A stretch of 64,000 nt of DNA from Halorarum salinum (GTDB lineage: Archaea > Halobacteriota > Halobacteria > Halobacteriales > Haloferacaceae): assembly GCF_013402875.1 (NCBI RefSeq), contig NZ_CP058579.1:3472001-3536000 (forward strand), read 5' to 3'. Shown here piece by piece: positions 52,253 to 60,505 of this stretch; position 1 is the first letter of the stretch, and every line of letters begins with the position of its first letter. The position numbers and the translations under genes were made by a program. A model generated the notes under the pieces. That model ran no database searches and had not been told where the DNA came from. It worked only from the letters and a program-made list of their open reading frames with translations.

Positions 52253-53071
52253 TCACTCCGCGTCCGAGTACGGGAGCCAGTCGCGGTCCGGGTCGACGCG
52301 TCCCGCGAGCAGCGCGTTGAGGACGACGCCGAGGAGCAGCGCGAGCGCGGCGACGTACAGCCACGTGAGCACGAGCAGGACGGCGCCGGCGAGCCCGTAC
52401 AGTTCGACGCTCTCGGAGGCGGCGAAGTAGAGCCGGAACCCGAGCATCGAGACCGTCCACAGCCCCGCCGCGAACGCCGCCCCCGGGAGCACCTGCCGGA
52501 CCGTCGTGTCGACGGCGAGGAGGTAGTACATCGGGACGAACAGGCAGACGAGCCCCGCGAAGAGGAGCGCCGGCCCGAGCAGCACCCAGATGACGCCGGA
52601 GACGACGACTGCGAGCGCGGCCCCGCCGAGAGCCAGGCCGGCGAGTCCGACCGAGACGGTCGCCAGCACGAGGGCGCTGTCAAGGAGGCGGTTCGCGGCC
52701 GACCGGCCCTTCCGCTCGCCGTACAGCGCGGCGAAGTGACCGTCGAGCGCGCGGAACATCCGCAGGCCGCTCCAGCCGGTGATGAGAAGCGCCAGCGCCA
52801 CCGCACGGGCGCGACCCGGCGCGTCTCCGCCGAGTCGCTCGAGGAGCGACCGGAGGCGCTCGGGGCTCACTCCGGCGACCTGCTCGAGGAACGCCGGGAG
52901 CCCCTCCGGCGCCCCCACAGCCGAGAACGTCGCGACCACCAGCAAGAGCAGGGGGAGCAGCGCGTTGAACGCGTAGTAGCCGAGGCTCGCGGCGCTCGCG
53001 CCGACGTGCTCCTCCCTTCCGACGGCCACCATCGCCCGGAGCGTCTCCGCGGGTCCGCGTGGCCGGTCCAT
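52253..53071 (-). CDS. YihY/BrkB family membrane protein
   Basis: Predicted 272 residues with six hydrophobic helices. The SAASLGYYAFNALLPLLLLV opening is a landmark of YihY/UPF0761, once mislabelled RNase BN. Later conserved pieces are ITGWSGLRMFRALDGHFA and the VPMYYLLAVDTTVRQVLPGA-type segment. The molecular role of the family is not established; permease or virulence-factor labels are historical. It is upstream of the unknown membrane gene 51318-52151 with a 101-bp gap and might be cotranscribed with it. Confidence 0.88.
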   Translation of the reverse strand: MDRPRGPAETLRAMVAVGREEHVGASAASLGYYAFNALLPLLLLVVATFSAVGAPEGLPAFLEQVAGVSPERLRSLLERLGGDAPGRARAVALALLITGWSGLRMFRALDGHFAALYGERKGRSAANRLLDSALVLATVSVGLAGLALGGAALAVVVSGVIWVLLGPALLFAGLVCLFVPMYYLLAVDTTVRQVLPGAAFAAGLWTVSMLGFRLYFAASESVELYGLAGAVLLVLTWLYVAALALLLGVVLNALLAGRVDPDRDWLPYSDAE

Positions 53072-53184
53072 ACCGGGCGGACGGGGGACGCCCCCAAAGC
53101 TATCGTGTTGTTAACCGTGGTAGGGCGGCGACGATCGCCGCGTACGTGCGGGTCGCCCGTCCCCGTAACGGGGTTGAACGTGCC

Positions 53185-54180
53185 TCACGCCAGCGGCGTC
53201 CGCTCCACGACCGTCCCGTCGTAGGTCGGGTACTGCTCGACGAGTTCCCCCTCCTCGAGGTCGCCCTCCTCGACCATCTCCTCCAGCAGCCACCACGCGA
53301 CCTCGACGTGGTCCGTCTTCACCGCGTAGAACTCCTCGGGGACGCCGAGCGCCTCGAGTGCCGACGGGTCGTCGTACGTCTTCCCGTACACCAGCGTGCC
53401 GTCGTCGGTCACGTCGTCGAAGGGCCGGCGGACGTTCTCGGCCATCCGCTTCAGGCGGTTCCGGTGCTGGGCGGCGTCCTTGAACACGCTCGTACAGAAG
53501 TAGACGCGCTCGTGGTCGCCCATCGCCTCGAGGATCTCGGCCTTGGAGCCCTCGACCGCCGACATGTGGCCCTCCTGGAGTTCGAACCCCTCTTCCTGCA
53601 TCCGGCGGTAGTTCCCCTGGCTCATCTCGAACTCGTTGACGTTGCAGAACTCGGCGGCGCCCTCGTCGAGGAACTCGAGGAACTCCTCCTCCGCGCGGAT
53701 GCCGGGGATCTCGAACGCCGGCGTCAGTCCCTCCTCGCGCGCGACGTACAGTATATCCTCCCACTCGGTGCCGTGCATCTCGCCCCAGAGCTCGTACGGC
53801 GGGTGGAAACGAATCTCGTCGAGACCCGCCTCGGAGAGCCGCCGCATGTTCTCGCGGCCGCCCGTGATGCCGGTGTAGAGGTGCGTGTGGTGGTCCTCGC
53901 CGAACTCCTCCTTCAGGAGCGAGAGGTAGCGGCACGTCCGGTCGAGCGCCTCCTGGGGCTCGCCGCCGGTGATGGAGGTGCCCAGCGCGTCCATCCGGCG
54001 TGCCTCCTCGAGCACGTCCTCGTCGCGGGTGACCTCGCGCTCGTTGGCGTACACCGTGTTCACGTTCTTCCTGTTCTCGCCGAGCGGGCAGTAGAAGCAG
54101 TCGCGCTGGTCACAGTAGCCGTAGACGAAGAGGACCAGCTTCCCCCCCATCGCGCACTGTTCACAGCCCTTCGAGATCAT
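53185..54180 (-). CDS. Radical SAM protein (COG2108-like) with unusual cysteine spacing
   Basis: Predicted 331 residues. The N-terminus has a Cys pair (KGCEQCAMGG), then the radical SAM cluster motif in YCDQRDCFYCPLG, which is C-x4-C-x2-C rather than the standard C-x3-C-x2-C. SAM-binding features follow: LGTSITGGEPQEA (the GGE motif) and GLDEIRFHPP. The domain ends near 220. The C-terminal third is acidic and unassigned. It resembles the uncharacterised archaeal COG2108 radical SAM group. No obvious substrate gene is adjacent. Confidence 0.85.
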   Translation of the reverse strand: MISKGCEQCAMGGKLVLFVYGYCDQRDCFYCPLGENRKNVNTVYANEREVTRDEDVLEEARRMDALGTSITGGEPQEALDRTCRYLSLLKEEFGEDHHTHLYTGITGGRENMRRLSEAGLDEIRFHPPYELWGEMHGTEWEDILYVAREEGLTPAFEIPGIRAEEEFLEFLDEGAAEFCNVNEFEMSQGNYRRMQEEGFELQEGHMSAVEGSKAEILEAMGDHERVYFCTSVFKDAAQHRNRLKRMAENVRRPFDDVTDDGTLVYGKTYDDPSALEALGVPEEFYAVKTDHVEVAWWLLEEMVEEGDLEEGELVEQYPTYDGTVVERTPLA

Positions 54181-54367
54181 TCGATACCGGCGATTCGGCG
54201 TCGACCGGCAAAAGGGCCCCGACTCGGATCGCCCCCGGACGACACGCTACGCGACCACGGCCGACACGAGGTACCCCGTCGCGGCCACCGCGATCGATTC
54301 GACGGACATCAAATCGAAGTGACACGCACCACGAAGCTCATACGTCTCGACCGCATCCGGTTCCCAC

Positions 54368-55027
54368 ATGGACAGCAGACGAACGTTCCTACGGGCGGTC
54401 GGCGCGATCGGCCTCGCGGGCGCGAGCGCTGGCTGTATCGGAGTCATCACGGGGGAGGAGCCGGCGGGGTTCTCCGCCGGAGTCGCGACGGTCCCCTCGG
54501 CGACGCTCGAGGAGACCGGGTACGAACCGGTCGGGGTAGAGGACGTCGAGGTCGAACGGACGTTCTCGGTCGCCGGCCAGGAGCGGCGGGTCGTGGTCAC
54601 CAACCGACTGGCACAGTACGACAAGGCGGTCGAACTCCCGACGGGCGACAGCTACCAGGGGGCGCTGTTCGCCGCCCTGACGACGCCGGCCGTCGAGGTG
54701 TTCGGTCGGACGATGAACCCGGTCGCCGAACTCGGGTCCGGCGAACTCGCCCGCCGCGCGCTCGGGGAGTTCGAGGGGTTCGGCGACCTCCGGGAGGACG
54801 GGACCGAGACGGCGACGGTGCTCGGCAGCGAGACGGAGGTCGGCCTCTTCCTCACGGACGCCGAGATCGCCGCGGGCGTGACGGCGGAGGTCCGCATCCA
54901 CGTCGCGGAGGCGGTCCGCGCTGGCGAGGACTTCGTCGTCGCGATCGGCGCGTACCCGACGTTGCTGTCCGGGGAGGACGACCACGTCCGGACGATGATG
55001 GGCGACGTCGAGCACGCCGACGACTGA
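54368..55027 (+). CDS. Tat-exported lipoprotein, DUF6517-like
   Basis: Predicted 219 residues. Tat signal SRRTFLRAVGAIGLAGASAG runs into a lipobox AGC at about residue 22, so it is predicted to be lipid-anchored outside the cell. The mature part (ATVPSATLEETGYEPVGVED, VERTFSVAGQERRVVVTNRL) matches a haloarchaeal family I recall as DUF6517; the number is from memory. Function unknown. The 187-bp gap before the gene has no other recognisable feature. Confidence 0.82.
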   Translation: MDSRRTFLRAVGAIGLAGASAGCIGVITGEEPAGFSAGVATVPSATLEETGYEPVGVEDVEVERTFSVAGQERRVVVTNRLAQYDKAVELPTGDSYQGALFAALTTPAVEVFGRTMNPVAELGSGELARRALGEFEGFGDLREDGTETATVLGSETEVGLFLTDAEIAAGVTAEVRIHVAEAVRAGEDFVVAIGAYPTLLSGEDDHVRTMMGDVEHADD

Positions 55028-55197
55028 CCGGCGAGCGCGACGCGCGAGGTTCCCCCGACACCGCCCCGCAGTCGCGGGGCGGAGGCGGGGTTCGGGCCGG
55101 CACTCGGGTCGGAACCGCGATCGGATCGAGCCGCCGATCGGGTCGGGGTCGTGACCGGATCGGGGACCGTCGGCGAGCCGTCGCTCCCCCGAAAACA

Positions 55198-55205
55198 GAT
55201 ATACC
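55198..55205 (+). promoter_or_regulatory. TATA box of DUF373 copy 2
   Basis: GATATACC lies 23-30 nt before the ATG at 55228, the position for a leaderless transcript. Confidence 0.6.
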
Positions 55206-55227
55206 CTGACCGTCATACCGCACAACG

Positions 55228-56352
55228 ATGCTGTTGGTCCTCCCCGTCGACCTCGACGACGACCTCGGTCGCAAGACCGGGCGCTCTACCCCCGTCATCG
55301 GACGGGACGACGTCGAGGCGGCCGCCGTCGCGCTGGCGACGGCGGATCCGGAGGACTCGGACGTGAACGTGCTCTTCCAGGCGGTCCACACCTACGACGA
55401 GCTCGTCGCCGACGAGACCATCGAGGAGGAGGTCGCCGTCGCGGCCGTCACGGGCGTCGAGGGGAGCGACGTGCAGGCGAACCGGGCGGTGGGGGAGGAG
55501 GTGGACACCGTCCTCGCGGCGCTCTCGACCGGCGAGGACGTCCGCGCGATCGTCATCACCGACGGCGCCCAGGACGAGTCGGTGCTGCCGGTCATCCGCT
55601 CGCGGGTCCCGCTCGACGGCGTCCGCAGGGTCGTCGTCCGGCAGGCCCAGGACCTCGAGTCGATGTACTACACGATGAAGCAGGTGCTCTCGGACCCGGA
55701 GACCCGCGGGACGGTGCTCGTCCCGCTCGGGGTGCTGCTGCTCGTCTACCCGTTCTCGGTCGTCGCGGGCATGCTCGACATCCCCGGCGCGATGGTGCTG
55801 GGGCTCGTCTCGGCCATGCTCGGCCTCTACACCCTGTTCCGGGGGCTGGGACTGGAGCGGGCCGTCGACTCGGCGGCCGAACGGACCCGAAACGTCCTGT
55901 ACGCGGGCCGGGTGACCATCATCACCTACGTCGTCGCGCTGGCGCTGCTCGTCGTCGGGGGCGTGCAGGGCGTCGACACGCTCGGGGCGGTCGAGGACGC
56001 GACCGGGCCGCTCCCCGTCGAGGCCCAGCTGGCGGTGTTCGTCCACGCAGCCGTCCAGTGGGCCGCCGCGGCCGGAGTCACCTCCTCGATGGGCCAGGTG
56101 ACCGACGAGTACCTGAGCGACCGCTTCCGGTGGCGCTACCTGAACGCGCCGTTCTACGTCGTCTCCATCGCCATCGTGCTGTACGGGCTCTCGGGCTACT
56201 TCGTCCCCCTCGACGCCGGCGACGTCCTGACGCGGCTCACGCTCGGCGAACTCGCGCTCGCGCTGACGATCGGCACCCTGCTCGGCGTCCTCTCCACGCT
56301 CACGTTCGCGGTCGCGGAGTCGTACACCGAACGGAACCCCCGGCCGGCATAG
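55228..56352 (+). CDS. DUF373 family membrane protein, copy 2
   Basis: Predicted 374 residues. It is a paralogue of 35103-36230: both open with a short strand into DxxxDxGRK (LLVLPVDLDDDLGRKTGRS), then VAVAAVTGVEGSDVQANRAV, RAIVITDGAQDESVLPVI, and VVVRQAQDLESMYYTMKQVL, followed by about six hydrophobic helices. The two are of nearly equal length and same topology but clearly diverged, so they are old paralogues. Function unknown; the soluble half may sense a ligand for the membrane half (inference). Confidence 0.9.
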   Translation: MLLVLPVDLDDDLGRKTGRSTPVIGRDDVEAAAVALATADPEDSDVNVLFQAVHTYDELVADETIEEEVAVAAVTGVEGSDVQANRAVGEEVDTVLAALSTGEDVRAIVITDGAQDESVLPVIRSRVPLDGVRRVVVRQAQDLESMYYTMKQVLSDPETRGTVLVPLGVLLLVYPFSVVAGMLDIPGAMVLGLVSAMLGLYTLFRGLGLERAVDSAAERTRNVLYAGRVTIITYVVALALLVVGGVQGVDTLGAVEDATGPLPVEAQLAVFVHAAVQWAAAAGVTSSMGQVTDEYLSDRFRWRYLNAPFYVVSIAIVLYGLSGYFVPLDAGDVLTRLTLGELALALTIGTLLGVLSTLTFAVAESYTERNPRPA

Positions 56353-56412
56353 GGGCGAGCTCCCGGACCGGCGGGAAAGAGGACCCCGGGGGAACGGGGG
56401 CGACTCCCCGAC

Positions 56413-56435
56413 CGGCGGGCCGTGACCGCCCGCCG
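56413..56435. other. Perfect 8-bp hairpin between DUF373 copy 2 and the reductase gene
   Basis: CGGCGGGC-N7-GCCCGCCG lies 60 bp after the DUF373 stop and before the reductase promoter. It may contribute to termination or be a repeat module. Confidence 0.45.
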
Positions 56436-56451
56436 GGGGCGGATACGCGCA

Positions 56452-56458
56452 TTTTTTA
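56452..56458 (+). promoter_or_regulatory. TATA box of the geranylgeranyl reductase gene
   Basis: TTTTTTA lies 25-31 nt before the ATG at 56483, so the transcript is probably leaderless. Confidence 0.6.
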
Positions 56459-56482
56459 CGAGGGGCATTACAATTCGGTGGT

Positions 56483-57859
56483 ATGTCTGCGGCATCGCAC
56501 TCGTATGATATCGTCGTCGTCGGCGGCGGCACGGCGGGGGCTTTCGCCGCGGCGACGGCCGCCGACGAGGGCCTCGACGCGGTCATCGTCGAACGGAAGT
56601 CGGAGGCGGAGGCGGGCAACATCGCCTGCGGGGACGCCATCAAGGGGAAGTCGACGTTCCCGGACGTCGTCGACCTCGAGTACCTCAAGGACGAGTCGTT
56701 CACCAACCGGAGCATCCGGCGGGCGATCTTCGAGAACCCCCTCACCGGCGAGACCCTCGACGTGCCGTTCGGCGAGTCCGGCGCCGTGATCGACCGGAAG
56801 CGGTACGGCGAGATCATCCTCGAGGAGGCCGAACGCATCGGCGCCGACATCCACTACGACACGGTGGTCCAGGACGTGACCCAGGACGACGACGGCACCG
56901 TCACCGGCGTCCGCGCCAAGCGGAAGGGCGACGTCGTCCAGTACGACGCCGACCTCACCGTCGACGCCGCCGGCGCGCTCTCGATCCTCCAGGACAAGGG
57001 CGACTTCGGCGACGCCACCTTCGACACGAACGTCTCCTACTCGCAGTTCTGCTCCGCCTACCGCGAGGTCGTCGAGGTTCCCGAACCCGTCGACTACGAC
57101 GACGCCATCGTGTTCAAGCCGACCGAGGAGCTTGGCTATCTCTGGTACTTCCCGCGCACGAGCACCGAGATCAACGCCGGCCTCGGCTTCCAGATGACCG
57201 AGCCCCCGATGAAGCTCGTCGAGGTCCTCAAGGAGGACCTCCGAAGTCGCGCGGAGTTCGCCGGCGCGACGGTGAAGAACAAGCTCGGCGCCGCGCTCCC
57301 CACCCGCCGCCCGTACGACTCCGCGGTCGCGAACGGCTTCCTCGCGGTCGGCGACTCCGCGGGCCACGTCAACCCCACCACCGGCGGCGGCATCCCCGGC
57401 GCCGCGAAGTCCGCCCACTGGGCGGTGAAGCGCGCCGCGGAGGCCATCTCGGAGGGCGACACCTCCGAGGAGGCGCTGTGGGGGTACAACCGCGACGTGC
57501 TCACCGACTTCGGGAAGCGCTTCGCCGCGGTGGACCTGTACAACGTGTGGGGCACCGCCCACGACGTGGAGGAGCTGACGGGCATCGTGAGCTCCATCCC
57601 GGGCCAGCAGCTCGTCGACGCGATGAGCAAGGGCGAGGCCTCGATGGGGCTCGGCCTGAAGCTGAAGACCGCGTACAGGACGTTCGGCCACTGGGACGCG
57701 CTGTACGAACTGTGGCAGGTCCGCAGCAAGGCGGGCGAACTGAAGGACCACTACGACGAGTACCCCGAACACCCGGACGGCTTCGAGGCGTGGCGCGAGG
57801 CGCGCGACGCCATCATGGACGAGGTGTACGAGATCTCGGGCGCCGAGCCCAAGTACTGA
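56483..57859 (+). CDS. Geranylgeranyl reductase family flavoprotein
   Basis: Predicted 458 residues. It belongs to the digeranylgeranylglycerophospholipid reductase family, which saturates isoprenoid side chains of archaeal lipids using FAD. The dinucleotide motif VVVGGGTAGAFAA is near residue 11, the substrate-side IACGDAIKGKST near 47, the second FAD motif FLAVGDSAGHVNPTTGGGIP near 292, and the C-terminal domain follows. The length and layout are typical of haloarchaeal membrane-lipid reductases. It has a strong leaderless-type promoter and no coding partner. Confidence 0.93.
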   Translation: MSAASHSYDIVVVGGGTAGAFAAATAADEGLDAVIVERKSEAEAGNIACGDAIKGKSTFPDVVDLEYLKDESFTNRSIRRAIFENPLTGETLDVPFGESGAVIDRKRYGEIILEEAERIGADIHYDTVVQDVTQDDDGTVTGVRAKRKGDVVQYDADLTVDAAGALSILQDKGDFGDATFDTNVSYSQFCSAYREVVEVPEPVDYDDAIVFKPTEELGYLWYFPRTSTEINAGLGFQMTEPPMKLVEVLKEDLRSRAEFAGATVKNKLGAALPTRRPYDSAVANGFLAVGDSAGHVNPTTGGGIPGAAKSAHWAVKRAAEAISEGDTSEEALWGYNRDVLTDFGKRFAAVDLYNVWGTAHDVEELTGIVSSIPGQQLVDAMSKGEASMGLGLKLKTAYRTFGHWDALYELWQVRSKAGELKDHYDEYPEHPDGFEAWREARDAIMDEVYEISGAEPKY

Positions 57860-57860
57860 C

Positions 57861-58117
57861 GAACCTCCTTTGGCGGGGGCCTCCTCGCTCGGTCGCTTCG
57901 CTCCCTCGCTCGTCGACCCCCGCGAAGACCCGTTCATGCTGTGGGATTCCGGAGAAATCCCACTGCTGACGGGAGATCGAAGATTTCCCGTAATGCTGCC
58001 AGAACCCGTCGGTTTCTGGCCGCAAGACGAGCTTTGCTCGTCAGTGCCAAAACGCCGCTCGCTCGGTCGGCGGGGCTTCGCCCCGCCTCCCTCCCTCGCG
58101 GTGAGCCTGCTGGTGCC
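57861..58117. repeat. Intergenic stem-loop repeat, family A copy 2, expanded
   Basis: This is the inverse copy of 906-1060. It keeps the backbone: the AAAGGAGGTTC end (57861-57871), an outer 7-bp stem (57873-57879/57917-57923), CATGAACGGGT (57928-57938) and the 58045-58117 block with the GGCGGGGC-TTC-GCCCCGCC hairpin (58069-58087). At the point where copy 1 is continuous (TTTTGGCATGAACGGG) it carries about 105 extra bases with four further hairpins: 57941-57963, 57969-57991, 57998-58020 and 58026-58042. It begins 1 bp after the reductase stop. Confidence 0.85.
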
Positions 58118-58150
58118 ACCGCACCGCGACCGCCGGTACCGCAGCCGCCG

Positions 58151-58615
58151 TTACTCCCCCAGCGTCACGCTCTCGTCGGCTGCATTCCGGAGCGCGTCCG
58201 ACCGCCCGTAGCTACCCGGAGCGATGGCGAGCGTCCGCAGACCGCGCTCGTTGGCGGCCTCCAGCGCCGGCTTGAAGTCCGTGTCGCGGGAGGCGATGGC
58301 GATGGTCCCGGCGCGCCCCTCCGCGGCGAACGTCGCCACGTCGACCGCGAGTTTCACGTCCACGTCGCCGCTCGTCACGACGACCTGGAAGCCGCGCGCC
58401 TCGGCGGCCTGGATCAGCCCCGGCGTGGCGTGCTCGTTCAGGTAGAGCCGCGCGGTGACGAGGTTCCCCATCGCGGCCGCCGCCGTCCGGAGGTCGTCGA
58501 GGTCCACGTCGAACTCCTCGCGGAGCACGTTCGGGCCGTCGACGAACAGCGCGACGTCCCCGCGGGAGGACCCGCCGCCCTCGCGTACGCGGCGGAGACG
58601 CCCCAGTAGCCCCAT
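58151..58615 (-). CDS. NYN domain protein (PIN-like ribonuclease family)
   Basis: Predicted 154 residues. The NYN domain is shown by VALFVDGPNVLREEFDVD near 21, the second acidic site in SGDVDVKLAVDVATFAA near 83, and AIASRDTDFKPALEAANERG near 107. These Asp residues are the metal ligands of the PIN-like RNase fold (LabA/MARF1 type). A role in RNA processing is inferred from the family. It is stand-alone and transcribed towards the expanded repeat. Confidence 0.9.
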   Translation of the reverse strand: MGLLGRLRRVREGGGSSRGDVALFVDGPNVLREEFDVDLDDLRTAAAAMGNLVTARLYLNEHATPGLIQAAEARGFQVVVTSGDVDVKLAVDVATFAAEGRAGTIAIASRDTDFKPALEAANERGLRTLAIAPGSYGRSDALRNAADESVTLGE

Positions 58616-58787
58616 TGGTCGTGACTCCGGTCGCTGCCCGATACGCCTTCCGGTTCGGGACCGGTTCGACCCGTTCGCCGTCCGGACGCCACGCTCACTG
58701 ACGCCGTCCGACCACCCGACGACGGCCGTCGTCGACGGCCGCCGGGGCGCAGCCCGGTTCGTTTCGAGTATATATCCACCACCTTTT

Positions 58788-58823
58788 CCGTTAAATTCTC
58801 TATTTATTCCAAAGAATTAATAC
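58788..58823 (+). promoter_or_regulatory. AT-rich promoter region of the halolysin gene
   Basis: A roughly 36-bp AT-rich island (TTCCGTTAAATTC..., AAGAATTAATAC) lies in the 235-bp gap between NYN and halolysin, with a TATA-like ATTAATA about 30-36 nt before ATG 58851. It is the most AT-rich stretch of the neighbourhood. Confidence 0.6.
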
Positions 58824-58850
58824 AGCACGGATCGCTCGTCGGTCCGCAGC

Positions 58851-60428
58851 ATGACAGACCGTGACGCAGCCCCAGACCTGTATCGACGCGGACTCCTGAA
58901 GGCGGCCGGCCTCGCGGCCGGCGGCGCGGCGCTCCCGGGCGTGACGAGCGCGACGCCCGGTCGCGAACCCGGCGCCAAGGAGGACGAGGTGCTCGTGGGC
59001 GTGTCGGCGACGGCCGACGACGTGGAGGGCGCGGTCGCCCGGCACGTCCCCGGCGACGCGGAGGTCGTCCACTCGAACGAGACGCTCCGCTACGTGGCGG
59101 TGAAGTTCCCGAGCGGGGCTGCCGACGTCGCCCGCGAGAACTTCGTCGACGCGATCACGAAAAAAGAGCACGTCAAGTACGCCGAGCCGAACGCCACCCA
59201 CCGGGCGTTCGCGACGCCGAACGACCCGCAGTTCGGCGACCAGTACGCGCCCCAGCAGGTGGACGCCCCCGACGCGTGGGACGTCACCTACGGCTCCTCG
59301 TCGGTCACCGTCGCGGTGGTCGACACCGGCGCGCAGTACGACCACCCGGACCTCGCGGACAACTTCGCGGACGACCCGGGGTACGACTTCGCGGACGACG
59401 ACTCGGACCCGTATCCGGACGCCCCGAGCGACGAGTACCACGGCACCCACGTCGCCGGCATCGCCGGCGCAGTCACGGACAACGGCACCGGGGTCGCCGG
59501 CGTGAGCGACTCGGAACTCATCAACGGCCGCGCGCTCGACGAGAGCGGCAGCGGGTCGACCGCGGACATCGCCGACGCCATCGAGTGGGCCGCCGACCGG
59601 GACGCGGACGTGCTGAACCTCTCGCTCGGGGGCGGCGGCTACACGAGCACGATGAAGAACGCCGTCTCCTACGCGTACGACAACGGCGTCTTCATCGCCG
59701 CCGCGGCGGGCAACGACGGGACCAACTCCGTCTCGTACCCGGCGGCCTACAGCGAGTGTCTGGCCGTCTCGGCCGTGGACTCGAACGGCGACCTCGCGTA
59801 CTTCTCGACGACGGGCGAGAAGGTCGAACTCGCCGCGCCGGGGGTGGACGTGCTCTCGACGACGACGGAGGCGCGCGGGAGCTACGAGACGCTCTCGGGC
59901 ACCTCGATGGCGACGCCGGTCGTCGCGGGTTCTGCGGGCCTGGCGCTCGCGCAGTGGGACGTCGACAACGCCACGCTCCGCTCGCACCTCAAGGACACGG
60001 CGACCGACCTCGGACTCTCCAGCGACGAGCAGGGGAGCGGGCAGGTCGACGCCGGCGCAGCGGTCGCGACCGAACCCGGCGACGGCGGGGGTGGCGGCGG
60101 CGGCGGGGACACCACAACCGGGTCGGTCACCGACTCGCTGTCGGGCTACTGGGACAGCGACTGCTGGTCGTGGGCGTGGGAGTACGGTTCCCCCTCGAAG
60201 GTCGTGATCGAACTCGACGGCCCGTCGGACGCCGACTTCGACCTCTACGCGAACGAGGGCGACGGCACCTGTCCGACGACTTCCTCGTACGACTACCGCT
60301 CGTGGAGCACCGACAGCCAGGAGACGATCACCGTCGACGACCCTGACACGTCGACGGACCTCCACGTCCTCGTCGACTCCTACTCCGGCTCCGGCGAGTA
60401 CACGCTCACCATCACCGAGCACGAGTAA
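58851..60428 (+). CDS. Halolysin-type subtilisin (S8) protease, Tat-secreted
   Basis: Predicted 525 residues. A Tat-like YRRGLLKAAGLAAGG signal is followed by an inhibitor-I9-type propeptide (to about 120, LVGVSATADDVEGAV...YVAVKFPSG). The subtilisin triad is intact: Asp in VAVVDTGAQYDHP near 158, His in YHGTHVAGIAG near 200, Ser in SGTSMATPVVAG near 352. A Gly linker near 420 leads to a C-terminal PPC-type beta domain (VVIELDGPSDADFDLYANEG) with two Cys that may pair. It should be active outside the cell after autoprocessing, in salt. The long AT-rich promoter suggests growth-phase control (inference). Confidence 0.94.
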   Translation: MTDRDAAPDLYRRGLLKAAGLAAGGAALPGVTSATPGREPGAKEDEVLVGVSATADDVEGAVARHVPGDAEVVHSNETLRYVAVKFPSGAADVARENFVDAITKKEHVKYAEPNATHRAFATPNDPQFGDQYAPQQVDAPDAWDVTYGSSSVTVAVVDTGAQYDHPDLADNFADDPGYDFADDDSDPYPDAPSDEYHGTHVAGIAGAVTDNGTGVAGVSDSELINGRALDESGSGSTADIADAIEWAADRDADVLNLSLGGGGYTSTMKNAVSYAYDNGVFIAAAAGNDGTNSVSYPAAYSECLAVSAVDSNGDLAYFSTTGEKVELAAPGVDVLSTTTEARGSYETLSGTSMATPVVAGSAGLALAQWDVDNATLRSHLKDTATDLGLSSDEQGSGQVDAGAAVATEPGDGGGGGGGGDTTTGSVTDSLSGYWDSDCWSWAWEYGSPSKVVIELDGPSDADFDLYANEGDGTCPTTSSYDYRSWSTDSQETITVDDPDTSTDLHVLVDSYSGSGEYTLTITEHE

Positions 60429-60476
60429 CGACGGCGACCGGGCGGCGGACGGACGATGACCGCGGACGGCCGTCTC

Positions 60477-60483
60477 CTTTTTG
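60477..60483 (+). terminator. T-run after the halolysin gene
   Basis: A T-rich stretch (CTCCTTTTTGC) starts about 47 nt after the halolysin stop, before the antiporter ATG at 60506. It could equally be the weak TATA region of the antiporter. Confidence 0.35.
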
Positions 60484-60505
60484 CCGTCCCCGGGCGCAAT
60501 GGAGG

